Shown: positions 1-8,611 of the stretch, in pieces | How positions within the stretch are numbered: position 1 is the stretch's first letter | How the letters are laid out: each line of letters begins with the position of its first letter | The notes under the pieces: generated by a model | Databases searched by the model: none | Seen by the model: the letters and a program-made list of their open reading frames with translations, nothing else | Told to the model about the DNA's origin: nothing | Program-made: the position numbers and the translations under genes | Assembly (NCBI RefSeq): GCF_018531425.1 | Contig: NZ_JAHBOI010000001.1 | Span: forward strand, 62,001-126,000 | DNA from: Paenarthrobacter sp. DKR-5 | GTDB taxonomy: Bacteria > Actinomycetota > Actinomycetes > Actinomycetales > Micrococcaceae | Length of the DNA: 64,000 nucleotides | Direction of reading: 5' to 3'

Positions 1-24
1 CGGGGCGGCGGACGGCAGGTTCAT
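1..24 (-). CDS. tsaD: start of a gene cut by the window edge, probably tsaD
   Basis: Only the first eight codons are visible (M-N-L-P-S-A-A-P), starting at an ATG whose last bases overlap the rimI stop as ATGA. The protein itself cannot be judged from eight residues. The call rests on context: in actinobacteria the order tsaE-tsaB-rimI-tsaD is common, TsaD being the catalytic subunit that makes N6-threonylcarbamoyladenosine in tRNA together with TsaB and TsaE. Confidence 0.55.
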
Positions 25-479
25 CGGTGGTCTTTCGAAAGGTCGAGGTTCATGATCAGGGCGTCGGCCCCGTCGCGGTAGTAGCGCGGCCGGATGTGGA
101 TCTGCTCGAAACCGAACCGGCGGTACAGCGCCTGCGCCCGCGGGTTGTCCGCACGGACTTCGAGCATCACGTCCCCGGCCCGGCGGCTGCGTGCCTCGGT
201 GATCAGCGCGGTGAGCAGCTGCGTGCCGATCCCCTGCCCCTCGCGCTCGGGCACGACGGCGATGGTCTGCACGTCCGCTATCGGCTCGACATACATCAGC
301 CCGGCGTACCCGACGATGCGCCCGGCATCCTCCGCCACCAGGTAGTACCGCGTGTCGGCCTGGGCCAGTTCCTCGAGGAACATGTGCAGGGGCCACGCGT
401 CGACTGGGAACAGTGACTCTTCGAGCCGGTGCACCTCGGGCACATCGGTGAGCAGCATGCGCCGCAGCACCGCCGTCAC
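21..479 (-). CDS. rimI: ribosomal-protein-S18-alanine N-acetyltransferase-like GNAT protein RimI
   Basis: A 152-residue GNAT acetyltransferase. The acetyl-CoA loop is visible as VVPEREGQGIGTQLL (about residues 75-89), followed by DNPRAQALYRRFGFE (111-125), which is the typical C-terminal GNAT strand-helix. RimI acetylates the N-terminus of ribosomal protein S18. I chose the GTG start at 479 because it overlaps the tsaB stop as GTGA; longer open frame upstream lies inside tsaB. It sits between tsaB and tsaD in a translationally coupled operon. The family includes many GNATs of other substrate, so the position in the tsa operon carries much of the call. Confidence 0.88.
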   Translation of the reverse strand: MTAVLRRMLLTDVPEVHRLEESLFPVDAWPLHMFLEELAQADTRYYLVAEDAGRIVGYAGLMYVEPIADVQTIAVVPEREGQGIGTQLLTALITEARSRRAGDVMLEVRADNPRAQALYRRFGFEQIHIRPRYYRDGADALIMNLDLSKDHR

Positions 480-1153
480 AGGGCGCGCTTCCGGGGTCCT
501 GGCACCTGCGCGTCGGACTCGCGCAGGTACAGCGGGGAGCTGTCCGCGAGCCTGCCGCCTCCGCGGAGCACGGCGGCGGCGGAGAGCCCGAGGGAGGCCG
601 CCGTGGGCTGGGTCCGGGCAAAGGCCTCGGGGACGCTGCTGCCCTGCGCCTCCAGCTGCTGCGCGTACAGGCCGGCACCGGCGCCGTGGACGGGCAGGGC
701 CGGAAGTTCGGACGGCGCCGTGACGTGCGGGCCGGACTGCCGGGTGCCGTCGGCCGCGTACTGCGCCCAATAGAGCTCCTTGCGCCGCGCATCCGTGGCA
801 ACGACGAAGTCGGATACCGCGGCGCCGGCGGCAACCACGTCCCAGGCGACCGCGTCCAGGCTCATCACCCCTGCCAGCGGTTTGTCCCAGGCGAAGGCCA
901 GCGTGCGGGCGGTGGCGATGCCGGACCGCAGCCCGGTGAAGGGACCCGGGCCGACGCCGGTGAGCACCAGGCCGAGCCGGGCACCGGGGACGCCGGCGTC
1001 GTCGAGCATGCGGCGGATGCCGGGGGCGAGCACCTCGGCGTGGCTGCGTGTGTCCTCGGTGGCGAAGGTCGCCAGGACCTCGGCGGCGTCGTCGCCGGCG
1101 GAGAGCAACGCGGCGCTGGCGATGGCGGAGGTGTCAATGGTCAGGATCAGCAC
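476..1153 (-). CDS. tsaB: tRNA threonylcarbamoyladenosine biosynthesis protein TsaB
   Basis: A 225-residue ASKHA-fold protein that partners TsaD and TsaE in t6A37 tRNA modification in the cytoplasm. The N-terminus MLILTIDTSAIASAALL carries the conserved Asp, and residues 66-88 contain the family motif GVGPGPFTGLRSG. The start is GTG at 1153. It is followed by rimI with a 4-base overlap and preceded by tsaE with a gap of nine bases, so one transcript is likely. Length and motif agree with the family. Confidence 0.93.
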   Translation of the reverse strand: MLILTIDTSAIASAALLSAGDDAAEVLATFATEDTRSHAEVLAPGIRRMLDDAGVPGARLGLVLTGVGPGPFTGLRSGIATARTLAFAWDKPLAGVMSLDAVAWDVVAAGAAVSDFVVATDARRKELYWAQYAADGTRQSGPHVTAPSELPALPVHGAGAGLYAQQLEAQGSSVPEAFARTQPTAASLGLSAAAVLRGGGRLADSSPLYLRESDAQVPGPRKRAL

Positions 1154-1162
1154 TGTTCAAGC

Positions 1163-1762
1163 CTATTGCAGGTCCAGCCGGCCCTCGCGGGCGGCCCAGC
1201 GGGGTCCGAAGGCGCGCAGCCGGATGACCCGGCGGTCCTCCACCTCGTCGTCGAACTCATCGTCGAAGTCCGGGCCCGGGCCGGCGCCAGCGGGCCCGGC
1301 TGTGGTGGAGCCGGCGCCGGCCGAGCGGGCGCCGCCCGCGGCCTCGTCGGCGCCGGTGGCCCGCACCAGTTCGACCTCGAGGCGGCTGTCGGAGAGGTGC
1401 TCCACCCGTCCGGCGCCCCATTCGACGACTGTCACGGACGTGTCCATCGTGTTTTCCAGGTCGACGTCGTCGATTTCGGCGGCCGAACCGAGCCGGTAGG
1501 CGTCCACATGCACCAGGTCCGGGCCGTCCCCGAGGTTCGGGTGGATGCGCACCAGCACGAACGTGGGCGAAATGATGCCGGGGCGGACGCCCATGCCGGC
1601 CCCGAGGCCCTGGGTGAACGTGGTCTTGCCGGCGCCGAGCTCGCCGGTGAGGACCAGCAGGTCACCGGCCCGCAGCTGCCGGCCGAGCCGTTCCGCGAGG
1701 GCCTGCGTGGCGGCGGTGTCGGCGGTCTCGAACTCGCATTCCCACGCGGGTCCGGCGCTCAT
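1163..1762 (-). CDS. tsaE: tRNA threonylcarbamoyladenosine biosynthesis ATPase TsaE
   Basis: A 199-residue P-loop ATPase needed for t6A formation. The Walker A motif GELGAGKTT is at residues 40-48, followed by SPTFVLV and the HVDAYRL segment typical of TsaE. The ATG at 1762 is chosen because it overlaps the alr stop as ATGA; the open frame upstream lies inside alr. The C-terminal third contains a low-complexity Ala/Gly stretch and a run of acidic residues (DFDDEFDDEVED) before the end. That makes the protein longer than the usual 150-residue TsaE; the tail is probably a lineage-specific insert. Confidence 0.93.
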   Translation of the reverse strand: MSAGPAWECEFETADTAATQALAERLGRQLRAGDLLVLTGELGAGKTTFTQGLGAGMGVRPGIISPTFVLVRIHPNLGDGPDLVHVDAYRLGSAAEIDDVDLENTMDTSVTVVEWGAGRVEHLSDSRLEVELVRATGADEAAGGARSAGAGSTTAGPAGAGPGPDFDDEFDDEVEDRRVIRLRAFGPRWAAREGRLDLQ

Positions 1763-2925
1763 GCCCTGGCCCCGGCCGAGTCCGTGTAGACGCGCGTCAC
1801 GCGGGGACTGATCCGCGTGACGATCTCGTAGTTGATGGTCCCGGCCGCGGCGGCCCATTCGTCCACGGACGGCTCGCCGTCGTCGCCGGGGCCGAAGAGC
1901 ACCGCTTCCGTGCCGGGGGCCAGGCCGTCGTCGCCGTCGGCCGGTCCGAGGTCGACGACCATCTGGTCCATCGCGATCCTTCCGACCACCGGGTAGGTGG
2001 TGCCGCTGATCCGGACGGGTCCACCGGTGGCGATGCGCGGGATGCCGTCGGCGTAGCCCAGCGGGACCAGACCCAGCCTGGTGGGGCGCGAGGTGCGGTA
2101 ATGCAGACCGTAGGAGACCCCCTGGTCCGCCGGGACCTGCTTGCAGTTGGCGAGTACGGTGCGCAGGGTCATCGCCGGCCGCAGTCCGAGCTCGGCGGGA
2201 GTCTGGTCCGGGAAAGGCGAGAGGCCGTAGATGCCCAGGCCCGCCCGGACCAGGTCGAAGTGCGCATCCGGCCTCGCCAGGATGGCCGGAGTGTTGGCCA
2301 TGTGCCGGACTTCGAGGTCGATCCCTGCGTCCTCAGCCACGGCGACGGCGGTGCGGAACCGCTCCAGCTGCAGGTCGGTTTCCGGCCGGTGCGGCTCGTC
2401 CGCGACGGCCAGGTGCGAGAACACTCCGACGACGCGGAGCAGACCCTGGTCCTGCAGCTCGACGGCCTCGCCGACAAACCTGTCCCACTCGGCCTCGGTG
2501 CTGCCGTTGCGGCCAAGCCCGGTGTCAATCTTCAGGTGCACCCGGGCCGGGCGCTCCTGGGCGCGGGCGGCTGCGGCCAGCGGCTCCAGCTCCCAGCCGG
2601 AGATGCCGACGTCGATCCCGCCGGCGACGGCTGCCTCGAAGTCGCTCCCGGGGGTGTGCAGCCAAGCCAGCAGCGGCGCCTCGATGCCTGCTGCGCGCAG
2701 AGCCACCGCCTCGGAAATGTGCGCCACGCCCACCCACGATGCCCCCGCCTCCAGGGCCGCCCTGGCAACCGGAACCGCGCCGTGTCCGTACGCGTCCGCC
2801 TTCACGACGGCCATCACCTTCGCGGGGTACGCGACGCGGGCCAGTTGCCGGACATTCAAGCGCACCGCCTCAAGATCGACGACGGCCTGGCGTTCGGCGG
2901 CAACGGTAACAGCGGGGGAATTCAC
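1759..2925 (-). CDS. alr: alanine racemase
   Basis: A 388-residue PLP enzyme that interconverts L- and D-alanine for peptidoglycan. The PLP lysine lies in VVKADAYGHG (Lys42) and the second catalytic residue is Tyr272 in GVSYGLHYR. The C-terminal beta domain contains the GRIAMDQMVVDLG segment. It is the first gene of the alr-tsaE-tsaB-rimI-tsaD group and overlaps tsaE by four bases. The pfkB-type gene upstream ends only nine bases before it, so read-through from that gene is possible. Confidence 0.96.
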   Translation of the reverse strand: MNSPAVTVAAERQAVVDLEAVRLNVRQLARVAYPAKVMAVVKADAYGHGAVPVARAALEAGASWVGVAHISEAVALRAAGIEAPLLAWLHTPGSDFEAAVAGGIDVGISGWELEPLAAAARAQERPARVHLKIDTGLGRNGSTEAEWDRFVGEAVELQDQGLLRVVGVFSHLAVADEPHRPETDLQLERFRTAVAVAEDAGIDLEVRHMANTPAILARPDAHFDLVRAGLGIYGLSPFPDQTPAELGLRPAMTLRTVLANCKQVPADQGVSYGLHYRTSRPTRLGLVPLGYADGIPRIATGGPVRISGTTYPVVGRIAMDQMVVDLGPADGDDGLAPGTEAVLFGPGDDGEPSVDEWAAAAGTINYEIVTRISPRVTRVYTDSAGARA

Positions 2926-2934
2926 CCCTCCAGT

Positions 2935-4035
2935 TTAGGCGTCCGACTGGTTGGCGATCGTCGCGGCGGCGCGCCGGGCCGCTGCCGGGGGCACATCGGA
3001 GACGATCTCTTCGAGGAACGCGTACCGCCGCAGCCACTGCTTGCGCAGGCCGCTGCGGGAGCTGGAGACCCGGTGCCACCAGTCGGCGATGTCGCCCCAG
3101 CCCGGCGCAGCGAGGGAGCCGCCGACCTGCTGGACCGAGAGCGAGGCGCACAGGTTGGCGAAGCTCAGCCTGTCGGCCAGCTTCCAGCCCGCCAGGCAGC
3201 CGACGATGAAGGCCGCGCCGAAGCAGTCACCCGCTCCGGTGGGATCGTAGGCGTTCACCGGCAGCGCGGGCACCCACTCCTCCTCGCCGCTCACCGAATC
3301 CACCGCGAGCGCGCCGTGCGCCCCGGCGGTCACCACGGCCACCGGCACCTTCTCCGCCAGCACGTAGAGGGCGGCCCACGGGTCGGTGGTCCGGGTGTAG
3401 GCCATGGCCTCGACGGCGTTGGGCATGAAGCAATGGAAATGCTCGAGGCCGTCCAGCACGGTCGGCGACCATTCCCCCGTCGGGTCCCAGCCGACGTCGC
3501 CGAACAGCTTGGTGCCGTTGCTGCGCGCCGTCTGCGCCCACGGTTCGAGCTCGGGCCCGACCGACACGATGGCGGCACGGGCGTGCGGGGGCACGCCGAT
3601 CAGCTCCGAGGCGCTCAGCGGGGAGGGGTGCCCGTGGGTGACCATCGACCGGTCCTTCTGCACGGACAGCGACACTGTCACCGGGGAGTGCCATCCCTCG
3701 CACCGGCGTGAGAGCGAAAGGTCCACGTTTTCCTGGTCCTGGAGGATCTTCCAGTTGTAGTCCCCGTACCCGTCGTCGCCGAACACCGCGGCGAGCGAGG
3801 TGTGCAGTCCCAGCCTGCTGGCGGCTATCGCCTGGTTGGCGACGCCGCCGGGGCAGGACCCCATGCCCTCGGACCACACTTCGGTGCCGGGGCTCGGCAG
3901 CTCCTCCAGACCGGTGAAGATGATGTCCAGGAACACCGAGCCGGACAGCAGCAGGTCCGGCGCCGTGCCCGGATTGCCGCCGCGCAGCGAAGCGAGGGGG
4001 TCGAAACGGCCCGCAGAACCCTGCTTTTCGCCCAT
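2935..4035 (-). CDS. PfkB-family carbohydrate kinase
   Basis: A 366-residue ribokinase/PfkB-fold kinase. Signature 1 is visible as GGVANQAIAASRLG (residues 63-76) and signature 2 as DPTGAGDCFGAAF (264-276) with the catalytic Asp270. A C-terminal basic extension (LRKQWLRRYAFLEE) follows the core. The ATG at 4035 is preferred because residues upstream of it do not resemble the family. Substrate cannot be read from the sequence. It is divergent from mshA with a 174-base gap, and inositol-related genes lie on the other side, so an inositol or other polyol substrate is possible but unproven. Confidence 0.85.
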   Translation of the reverse strand: MGEKQGSAGRFDPLASLRGGNPGTAPDLLLSGSVFLDIIFTGLEELPSPGTEVWSEGMGSCPGGVANQAIAASRLGLHTSLAAVFGDDGYGDYNWKILQDQENVDLSLSRRCEGWHSPVTVSLSVQKDRSMVTHGHPSPLSASELIGVPPHARAAIVSVGPELEPWAQTARSNGTKLFGDVGWDPTGEWSPTVLDGLEHFHCFMPNAVEAMAYTRTTDPWAALYVLAEKVPVAVVTAGAHGALAVDSVSGEEEWVPALPVNAYDPTGAGDCFGAAFIVGCLAGWKLADRLSFANLCASLSVQQVGGSLAAPGWGDIADWWHRVSSSRSGLRKQWLRRYAFLEEIVSDVPPAAARRAAATIANQSDA

Positions 4036-4099
4036 ACAGGCAGGATACAACCAGGGCGCTCCTCCGGTCTGCGGTGCCTCCCCTGCGGCGCATCCGCTG

Positions 4100-4158
4100 C
4101 CGAGCGGCCAGTCGTGGCGACCTGGAGCCCGCGCAGGCCGCCGCAGCTGGCCGTTCGG
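4100..4158. repeat. dispersed 59-bp imperfect palindrome, copy A
   Basis: The left arm (4100-4119) begins CCGAGCGGCCAGTCGTGGCG. The right arm (4137-4158) is close to its reverse complement and ends GCTGGCCGTTCGG. It lies between the divergent starts of the PfkB kinase and mshA, so it cannot be a simple terminator here. Nineteen bases of the left arm (CGAGCGGCCAGTCGTGGCG) are identical in copy B at 6277. Confidence 0.8.
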
Positions 4159-4209
4159 CCGGCGGGGAGCACGCCGGGTGCACGCACGGATGGCGGGTAG
4201 TGTTTTGCT

Positions 4210-5457
4210 GTGCACCAGATACGACGCGTGGCGATGCTCTCGCTGCATACCTCGCCCCTGGAACAGCCGGGTGCGGGGGACGCCGGCGGCATGAACGTGT
4301 ACATCCGCTCGCTCGCCGCGGCCCTGGCGGACGACTCGATCGCCGTGGACATCTTCACCCGCAGCACCTCCGCCGATCAGCCGGCCGCACAGCCGCTGGC
4401 GCCCGGCGTCGTCGTCCACAACATTCCCGGCGGGAAGCCCGGGCGGCTGGCCAAGGAGCAGCTGCCGGCGCTGCTGCCGGAATTCGTGCACGGGATCGAC
4501 GAGGTGACCCGCGCGGCCGGTATCCACCCGGACGTGATCCACTCGCACTACTGGGTCTCAGGACTGGCCGGCATCGAGCTGTCCCGGCTGTGGGAGGTGC
4601 CTCTGGTGCACACCATGCACACGATGGCCAAGGTCAAGAACCTGCACCTGCATTCGGGCGAAACCGCCGAGCCGGCCAACCGGGTGGACGGCGAGCGCCG
4701 GATCGCCGACGCCGCCACCCGCCTGGTGGCGAACACCCTCACCGAGGCCGAGGAACTGCGCTCCCATTACGACGCCGCGCCGGCGCGCATCGACGTCGTC
4801 CCGCCCGGGGTGGACCTGAAGACCTTCAAACCCGCGTTCCGGACCCTTTCCCGCGCGGCCACCGGGATCGCACCCACGGAGTTTCACATCCTGTTCGTCG
4901 GGCGCATCCAGCGGCTGAAGGGCCCGCAGGTGCTGATCGACGCCGTCGCGGAGCTGCGCCGGCGTCGGCCTGAGCTGCCGCTGCGGGTCAGCATCATCGG
5001 TGCCGGCAGCGGCACCCGCACACTGGACCTGGCCGGCATGGTGCAGAGCCACGGTCTCAGTGACGTGGTGCACCTGCACCCGCCGGTGGGCGCCGAACAG
5101 CTCGCGCACTGGTACCGCTCCGCGGATGTGGTGGCCATGCCCTCCTACAGCGAGTCCTTCGGACTGGTGGCCCTTGAGGCCCAGGCCTGCGGGACGCCCG
5201 TGGTGGCCACCAGGGTCGGAGGACTGACCAACGCGGTGAGCGATGGCCGGACCGGCCTGCTGGTCCCCGGGCACCGGGCAGCTGCGTGGGCCGATGCGCT
5301 CGAGGCGCTGTACGACGACGAGCGGACCCGCGACGACATGGGCCGGGCGGCGTCGATCCATGCCCAGGCATTCGGCTGGCAGCGAACCGCCGCGCGCACG
5401 GTGTCCAGTTACCAGCGGGCGGTGGAGACCTACAGCCCGGCGACGACGCCCCGGTAG
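4210..5457 (+). CDS. mshA: D-inositol-3-phosphate glycosyltransferase MshA
   Basis: A 415-residue GT4 glycosyltransferase that transfers GlcNAc from UDP-GlcNAc to 1L-myo-inositol 1-phosphate (D-Ins3P), the first committed step of mycothiol synthesis. The N-terminus has TSPLEQPGAGDAGGMNVY, the acceptor loop region conserved in MshA. The donor site has SYSESFGLVALEAQACGTP near residue 312. The start is GTG at 4210. Downstream are a predicted phosphatase and convergent ino1, which makes the inositol phosphate acceptor. The presence of MshA supports an actinobacterial host. Confidence 0.94.
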   Translation: MHQIRRVAMLSLHTSPLEQPGAGDAGGMNVYIRSLAAALADDSIAVDIFTRSTSADQPAAQPLAPGVVVHNIPGGKPGRLAKEQLPALLPEFVHGIDEVTRAAGIHPDVIHSHYWVSGLAGIELSRLWEVPLVHTMHTMAKVKNLHLHSGETAEPANRVDGERRIADAATRLVANTLTEAEELRSHYDAAPARIDVVPPGVDLKTFKPAFRTLSRAATGIAPTEFHILFVGRIQRLKGPQVLIDAVAELRRRRPELPLRVSIIGAGSGTRTLDLAGMVQSHGLSDVVHLHPPVGAEQLAHWYRSADVVAMPSYSESFGLVALEAQACGTPVVATRVGGLTNAVSDGRTGLLVPGHRAAAWADALEALYDDERTRDDMGRAASIHAQAFGWQRTAARTVSSYQRAVETYSPATTPR

Positions 5458-5494
5458 CGGCAGCGTCCGGTGTGCGCTCGGTAGACTGGAAGCC

Positions 5495-6259
5495 GTGCAC
5501 GCTACAGAACTCGCCGAATACCTCGACCGGGTCCGGATCACCGGCCAGGTCGCCACGACCCGCGAAAACAACCTTGCGAACTTCCAAGGGTTCGTCGAAG
5601 GCAATGAGCACCTGCACTTCGGGGTGCGCTGGACGCGGGACTGGACCTTCGAAGAGGTTGCGGACCTGATGCACCGCAGGGCCGGCACGAGCCCGGACCT
5701 GGACCACCGCACCGGACAGGACACCATCGACTCCGGCCTCGCCGTGGCCGCACTGGAGCGTTACGCGGTTCGGCTGGGCAAGGCGGCGCGGGACCGGCAG
5801 CGCGTGCTGTTCGCCACCGGCCATCCGGGCGGCCTCTTCCCCGTGTACGCGCGGCTGGCCGCGGCCCTGCGGGAGGCCGGCGCCGACGTGCTCGCCCTGC
5901 GGGAAGGCAACCGGTTCCTCGCCGGGGACATCCGGCAGATCAGCGACGTGCTGATGTGGCACCAGCACGGAAACCTCATGCACACCCACTTCGCCGAGCC
6001 GATGCGGGTTTCGCTTGCCCATCTGGGCGACGAGGGCCACGACGCACCGGACCTGGTGGTCGCCGACCACGGCTGGGCCGGGTTCGCAGCGAGCGAGGGG
6101 ATCGACACGATCGGGATCGCGGACTGCAACGACCCCGGGTTGTTCGTTTCCGAGGAACAAGGCCAACTCCAGGTGGCGGTTCCGCTGGACGACAACGTCA
6201 CGCCCGGGCTGTACGCCCCGATGGTCGACTTCATCCTCGACCGCGCCGGGCTCCAGTAG
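5495..6259 (+). CDS. predicted phosphatase of an actinobacterial family, next to mshA
   Basis: A 254-residue soluble protein with no signal peptide or membrane segment. The conserved-looking blocks are TTRENNLANFQGFVEGN, VLFATGHPGGL, VVADHGWAG and DCNDPGLFV. I recognise these as a family annotated as phosphatase in actinobacteria (Pfam family named Phosphatase), without a well-defined substrate that I know of. The GTG at 5495 is preferred: the open frame upstream of it overlaps mshA and does not look like protein. It begins 38 bases after the mshA stop on the same strand, so co-transcription is likely. A role in dephosphorylating the MshA product is a hypothesis from position only. Confidence 0.72.
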   Translation: MHATELAEYLDRVRITGQVATTRENNLANFQGFVEGNEHLHFGVRWTRDWTFEEVADLMHRRAGTSPDLDHRTGQDTIDSGLAVAALERYAVRLGKAARDRQRVLFATGHPGGLFPVYARLAAALREAGADVLALREGNRFLAGDIRQISDVLMWHQHGNLMHTHFAEPMRVSLAHLGDEGHDAPDLVVADHGWAGFAASEGIDTIGIADCNDPGLFVSEEQGQLQVAVPLDDNVTPGLYAPMVDFILDRAGLQ

Positions 6260-6276
6260 GTTCTCCGCAGACAGCG

Positions 6277-6333
6277 CGAGCGGCCAGTCGTGGCGGGCTT
6301 CCTGGTCGGGAGCCCGCCGCAACTGGCCGCTCG
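6277..6333. repeat. dispersed 57-bp palindrome, copy B
   Basis: The best-paired copy. The left arm 6277-6299 (CGAGCGGCCAGTCGTGGCG then GGCT) pairs with the right arm 6311-6333 (AGCCCGCCGCAACTGGCCGC then TCG) with about two mismatches across 23 positions and an 11-base loop. It sits between the convergent ends of the phosphatase gene and ino1, where it could also stop transcription from both sides, although no T-run follows. Confidence 0.82.
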
Positions 6334-6373
6334 GCGCAGCGCTGGTCGGGGCAGTACTGGTCCTGCGGTGCGT

Positions 6374-7459
6374 TTAGCGCTCGACCTCGCCGCGGATGAA
6401 CTTCTCCACGAGCTCACGCGCGGTGTCGTCGTCGTGCTGCTCCGGCGGCGACTTCATGAAGTAGCTCGACGCCGAGAGGATCGGGCCGCCGATGCCGCGG
6501 TCCAGGGCGATCTTCGCGGCTCGGACCGCGTCGATGATGACCCCGGCGGAATTGGGTGAGTCCCATACCTCCAGCTTGTACTCCAGCGACACCGGGGCGT
6601 CTCCGAAGTTCCGGCCCTCCAGGCGCACGAACGCCCATTTGCGGTCGTCGAGCCATTCGACGTAGTCGCTGGGGCCGATGTGCACATCGCGGGCCTCCAG
6701 CTCCGCCTCGACGTTGGAGGTGACCGCCTGGGTCTTAGAGATCTTCTTCGACTCGAGCCGCTCGCGTTCAAGCATGTTCTTGAAGTCCATGTTGCCGCCG
6801 ACGTTGAGCTGGTAGGTGCGGTCCAGCACCACACCGCGGTCCTCGAACAGCTTCGCCATCACCCGGTGCGTGATGGTCGCACCGATCTGGCTCTTGATGT
6901 CGTCGCCCACGATCGGGATGCCCGCGGCGGTGAACTTGTCCGCCCATTCCTTGGTGCCGGCAATGAAGACCGGCAGCGCGTTGACGAACGCGGCGCCGGC
7001 GTCGATCGCGGCCTGGGCGTAGAACTTCGCGGCGTCCTCGGAGCCGACCGGCAGGTAGCAGACGACGACGTCGACCTTGGCCGCCTTGAGCGTCTCCACG
7101 ACGTCGACCGGTTCCTCGGGCGACTCCTCAATGGTCAGCCGGTAGTACTTGCCGAGGCCGTCCAGGGTCGGCCCGCGCAGCACCGGAACATCCTTGCGCG
7201 GGACGTCGGCGATCTTGATGGTGTTGTTTTCGCTGGCGCCGATCGCGTCGGCGAGGTCCAGGCCCACCTTCTTGGTGTCGACGTCGAACGCCGCCACAAA
7301 CTCGACGTCACCGACGTGGTAGTCGCCGAACTGGACGTGCATCAGACCCGGAACGGTGGAAGCAGGGTCGGCATTGCGGTAGTACTCCACGCCTTGGACG
7401 AGGGATGCGGCGCAGTTGCCGACCCCGACGATGGCGACGCGGATGGGATGAGAAGACAC
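6374..7459 (-). CDS. ino1: inositol-3-phosphate synthase
   Basis: A 361-residue prokaryotic-type myo-inositol-1-phosphate synthase that converts glucose 6-phosphate to inositol 3-phosphate with bound NAD. The dinucleotide loop is [10 protein letters not shown] (about residues 11-20). Further family blocks are [29 protein letters not shown] and DSPNSAGV. The start is GTG at 7459 with AAAGGAG just upstream. The product supplies MshA and, in many actinobacteria, phosphatidylinositol. It converges on the mshA-phosphatase pair, so the acceptor-making and acceptor-using genes are neighbours. Confidence 0.95.
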   Translation of the reverse strand: MSSHPIRVAIVGVGNCAASLVQGVEYYRNADPASTVPGLMHVQFGDYHVGDVEFVAAFDVDTKKVGLDLADAIGASENNTIKIADVPRKDVPVLRGPTLDGLGKYYRLTIEESPEEPVDVVETLKAAKVDVVVCYLPVGSEDAAKFYAQAAIDAGAAFVNALPVFIAGTKEWADKFTAAGIPIVGDDIKSQIGATITHRVMAKLFEDRGVVLDRTYQLNVGGNMDFKNMLERERLESKKISKTQAVTSNVEAELEARDVHIGPSDYVEWLDDRKWAFVRLEGRNFGDAPVSLEYKLEVWDSPNSAGVIIDAVRAAKIALDRGIGGPILSASSYFMKSPPEQHDDDTARELVEKFIRGEVER

Positions 7460-7493
7460 AGCACTCCTTTGGGTTGGTTGACTGGTACAAGAC

Positions 7494-7525
7494 AGCGGGG
7501 CCCCGGTTCATTCCGGGACCCCGCT
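7494..7525 (-). terminator. terminator hairpin between the aldo/keto reductase gene and ino1
   Basis: AGCGGGGCCCCGG at 7494-7506 pairs with CCGGGACCCCGCT at 7513-7525 with one mismatch around a 6-base loop. On the minus strand it follows the aldo/keto reductase stop and precedes the ino1 ribosome binding site, so ino1 probably has its own promoter between 7460 and 7493 or initiates nearby. The minus-strand tail (TGTCTTGT) is only moderately T-rich. Confidence 0.7.
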
Positions 7526-7564
7526 TTATGACGTCGTCAGGCTTCCGCCGTCCGGCAGCCGCCG

Positions 7565-8611
7565 TCAGGCTTCGAGGGCCTTGGCCCACAGGTTGATGTC
7601 GGACTCGACCGCGAATTCGTCGATCCGGTGCAGCTCCTCCTGGCTGAACTCCAGGTTGTTCACCGCCGCCAACGTGTCTTCGAGCTGGCGGACGCTGGAA
7701 GCTCCGACGAGCGCGGAGGTCACTCCCCCGCCGGTGCCCTGCGGGCGCAGGATCCAGGCGATGGCCATCTGCGCCAGCGACTGGCCGCGGGACCGGGCGA
7801 TCTCGTTCAGCCCGCGGATGCGGCGCAGGTTCTCGTCGGAGAGCTGCGCGGTGTCCAGCGACTTGCCTGCCGCGGCGCGGGAATCCTCCGGCACGCCGTT
7901 GAGGTAGCGGTCCGTCAGCAGGCCCTGCGCCAGCGGGGAGAACGCGACGCAGCCCGCTCCGACCTGCTCGAGCGCCTGGTACAGGTTCGGGTCCCCGTTC
8001 TCGGTCCAGCGGTTCAGCATCGAGTAGGAGGGCTGGTGGATCAGCAGCGGGGTGCCGAGGTCCTGCAGGATCCGGGCCGCTTCGATGGTCTTCTCCGGCG
8101 AGTACGACGAGATGCCGGCATAGAGCGCACGGCCGGAGCGGACTGCGGTGTCCAGCGCGCCCATGGTCTCCTCCAGCGAGGTGTCCGGGTCCGGCCGGTG
8201 GCTGTAGAAGATGTCCACGTAGTCCAGGCCCATCCGCTCCAGCGACTGGTCCAGGCTGGCGAGCAGGTACTTGCGCGAGCCGAAGTTGCCGTAGGGTCCG
8301 GGCCACATGTCGTAGCCGGCCTTGGAGGAGATGACGAGCTCGTCCCGGTACGGCTTGAAATCGTCCTTAAAGTGGCGCCCGAAGTTGGTTTCGGCGCTGC
8401 CGTAGGGCGGTCCGTAGTTGTTGGCGAGGTCGAAGTGCGTCACACCGAGGTCGAAGGCGCGGCGCAGGATCGCCCGCTGGGTCTCGAAGGGCTTGTCGTC
8501 GCCGAAGTTGTGCCACAGCCCGAGCGAGACGGCGGGCAGGTGCAGGCCGCTGCGGCCCACTCGGCGGTACGGCATGGAGTCATAGCGGTTTTCCGCGGCT
8601 TCATAGGTCAT
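7565..8611 (-). CDS. aldo/keto reductase, YghZ/L-glyceraldehyde-3-phosphate reductase type
   Basis: A 348-residue NADPH-dependent aldo/keto reductase with the TIM-barrel layout of the YghZ subfamily. The catalytic Asp61 and Tyr66 are in FDLANNYGPPYG, the Lys is in VISSKAGYDMWPG and the His in FYSHRPDPD. The C-terminal NADP segment includes LVGASSVRQLEDTL. In-frame ATGs at 8623, 8620 and 8611 compete. I use 8611 (MTYEAAENRYDSMPYRR), which matches the usual family N-terminus. It overlaps the end of nnr, so the two are probably co-transcribed. The physiological substrate, possibly methylglyoxal or L-glyceraldehyde 3-phosphate, is not shown by sequence. Confidence 0.9.
   Translation of the reverse strand: MTYEAAENRYDSMPYRRVGRSGLHLPAVSLGLWHNFGDDKPFETQRAILRRAFDLGVTHFDLANNYGPPYGSAETNFGRHFKDDFKPYRDELVISSKAGYDMWPGPYGNFGSRKYLLASLDQSLERMGLDYVDIFYSHRPDPDTSLEETMGALDTAVRSGRALYAGISSYSPEKTIEAARILQDLGTPLLIHQPSYSMLNRWTENGDPNLYQALEQVGAGCVAFSPLAQGLLTDRYLNGVPEDSRAAAGKSLDTAQLSDENLRRIRGLNEIARSRGQSLAQMAIAWILRPQGTGGGVTSALVGASSVRQLEDTLAAVNNLEFSQEELHRIDEFAVESDINLWAKALEA

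Noticed and set aside
2525-2925. Small overlapping minus-strand frames inside alr
   Set aside because: They are alternate-frame shadows of alr with no ribosome binding site or conserved motif.
2101-3711. A 536-codon plus-strand frame opposite alr and the PfkB gene
   Set aside because: Antisense shadow of two clear genes; composition (Gly, Arg, His, Asp) is typical of shadow frames.
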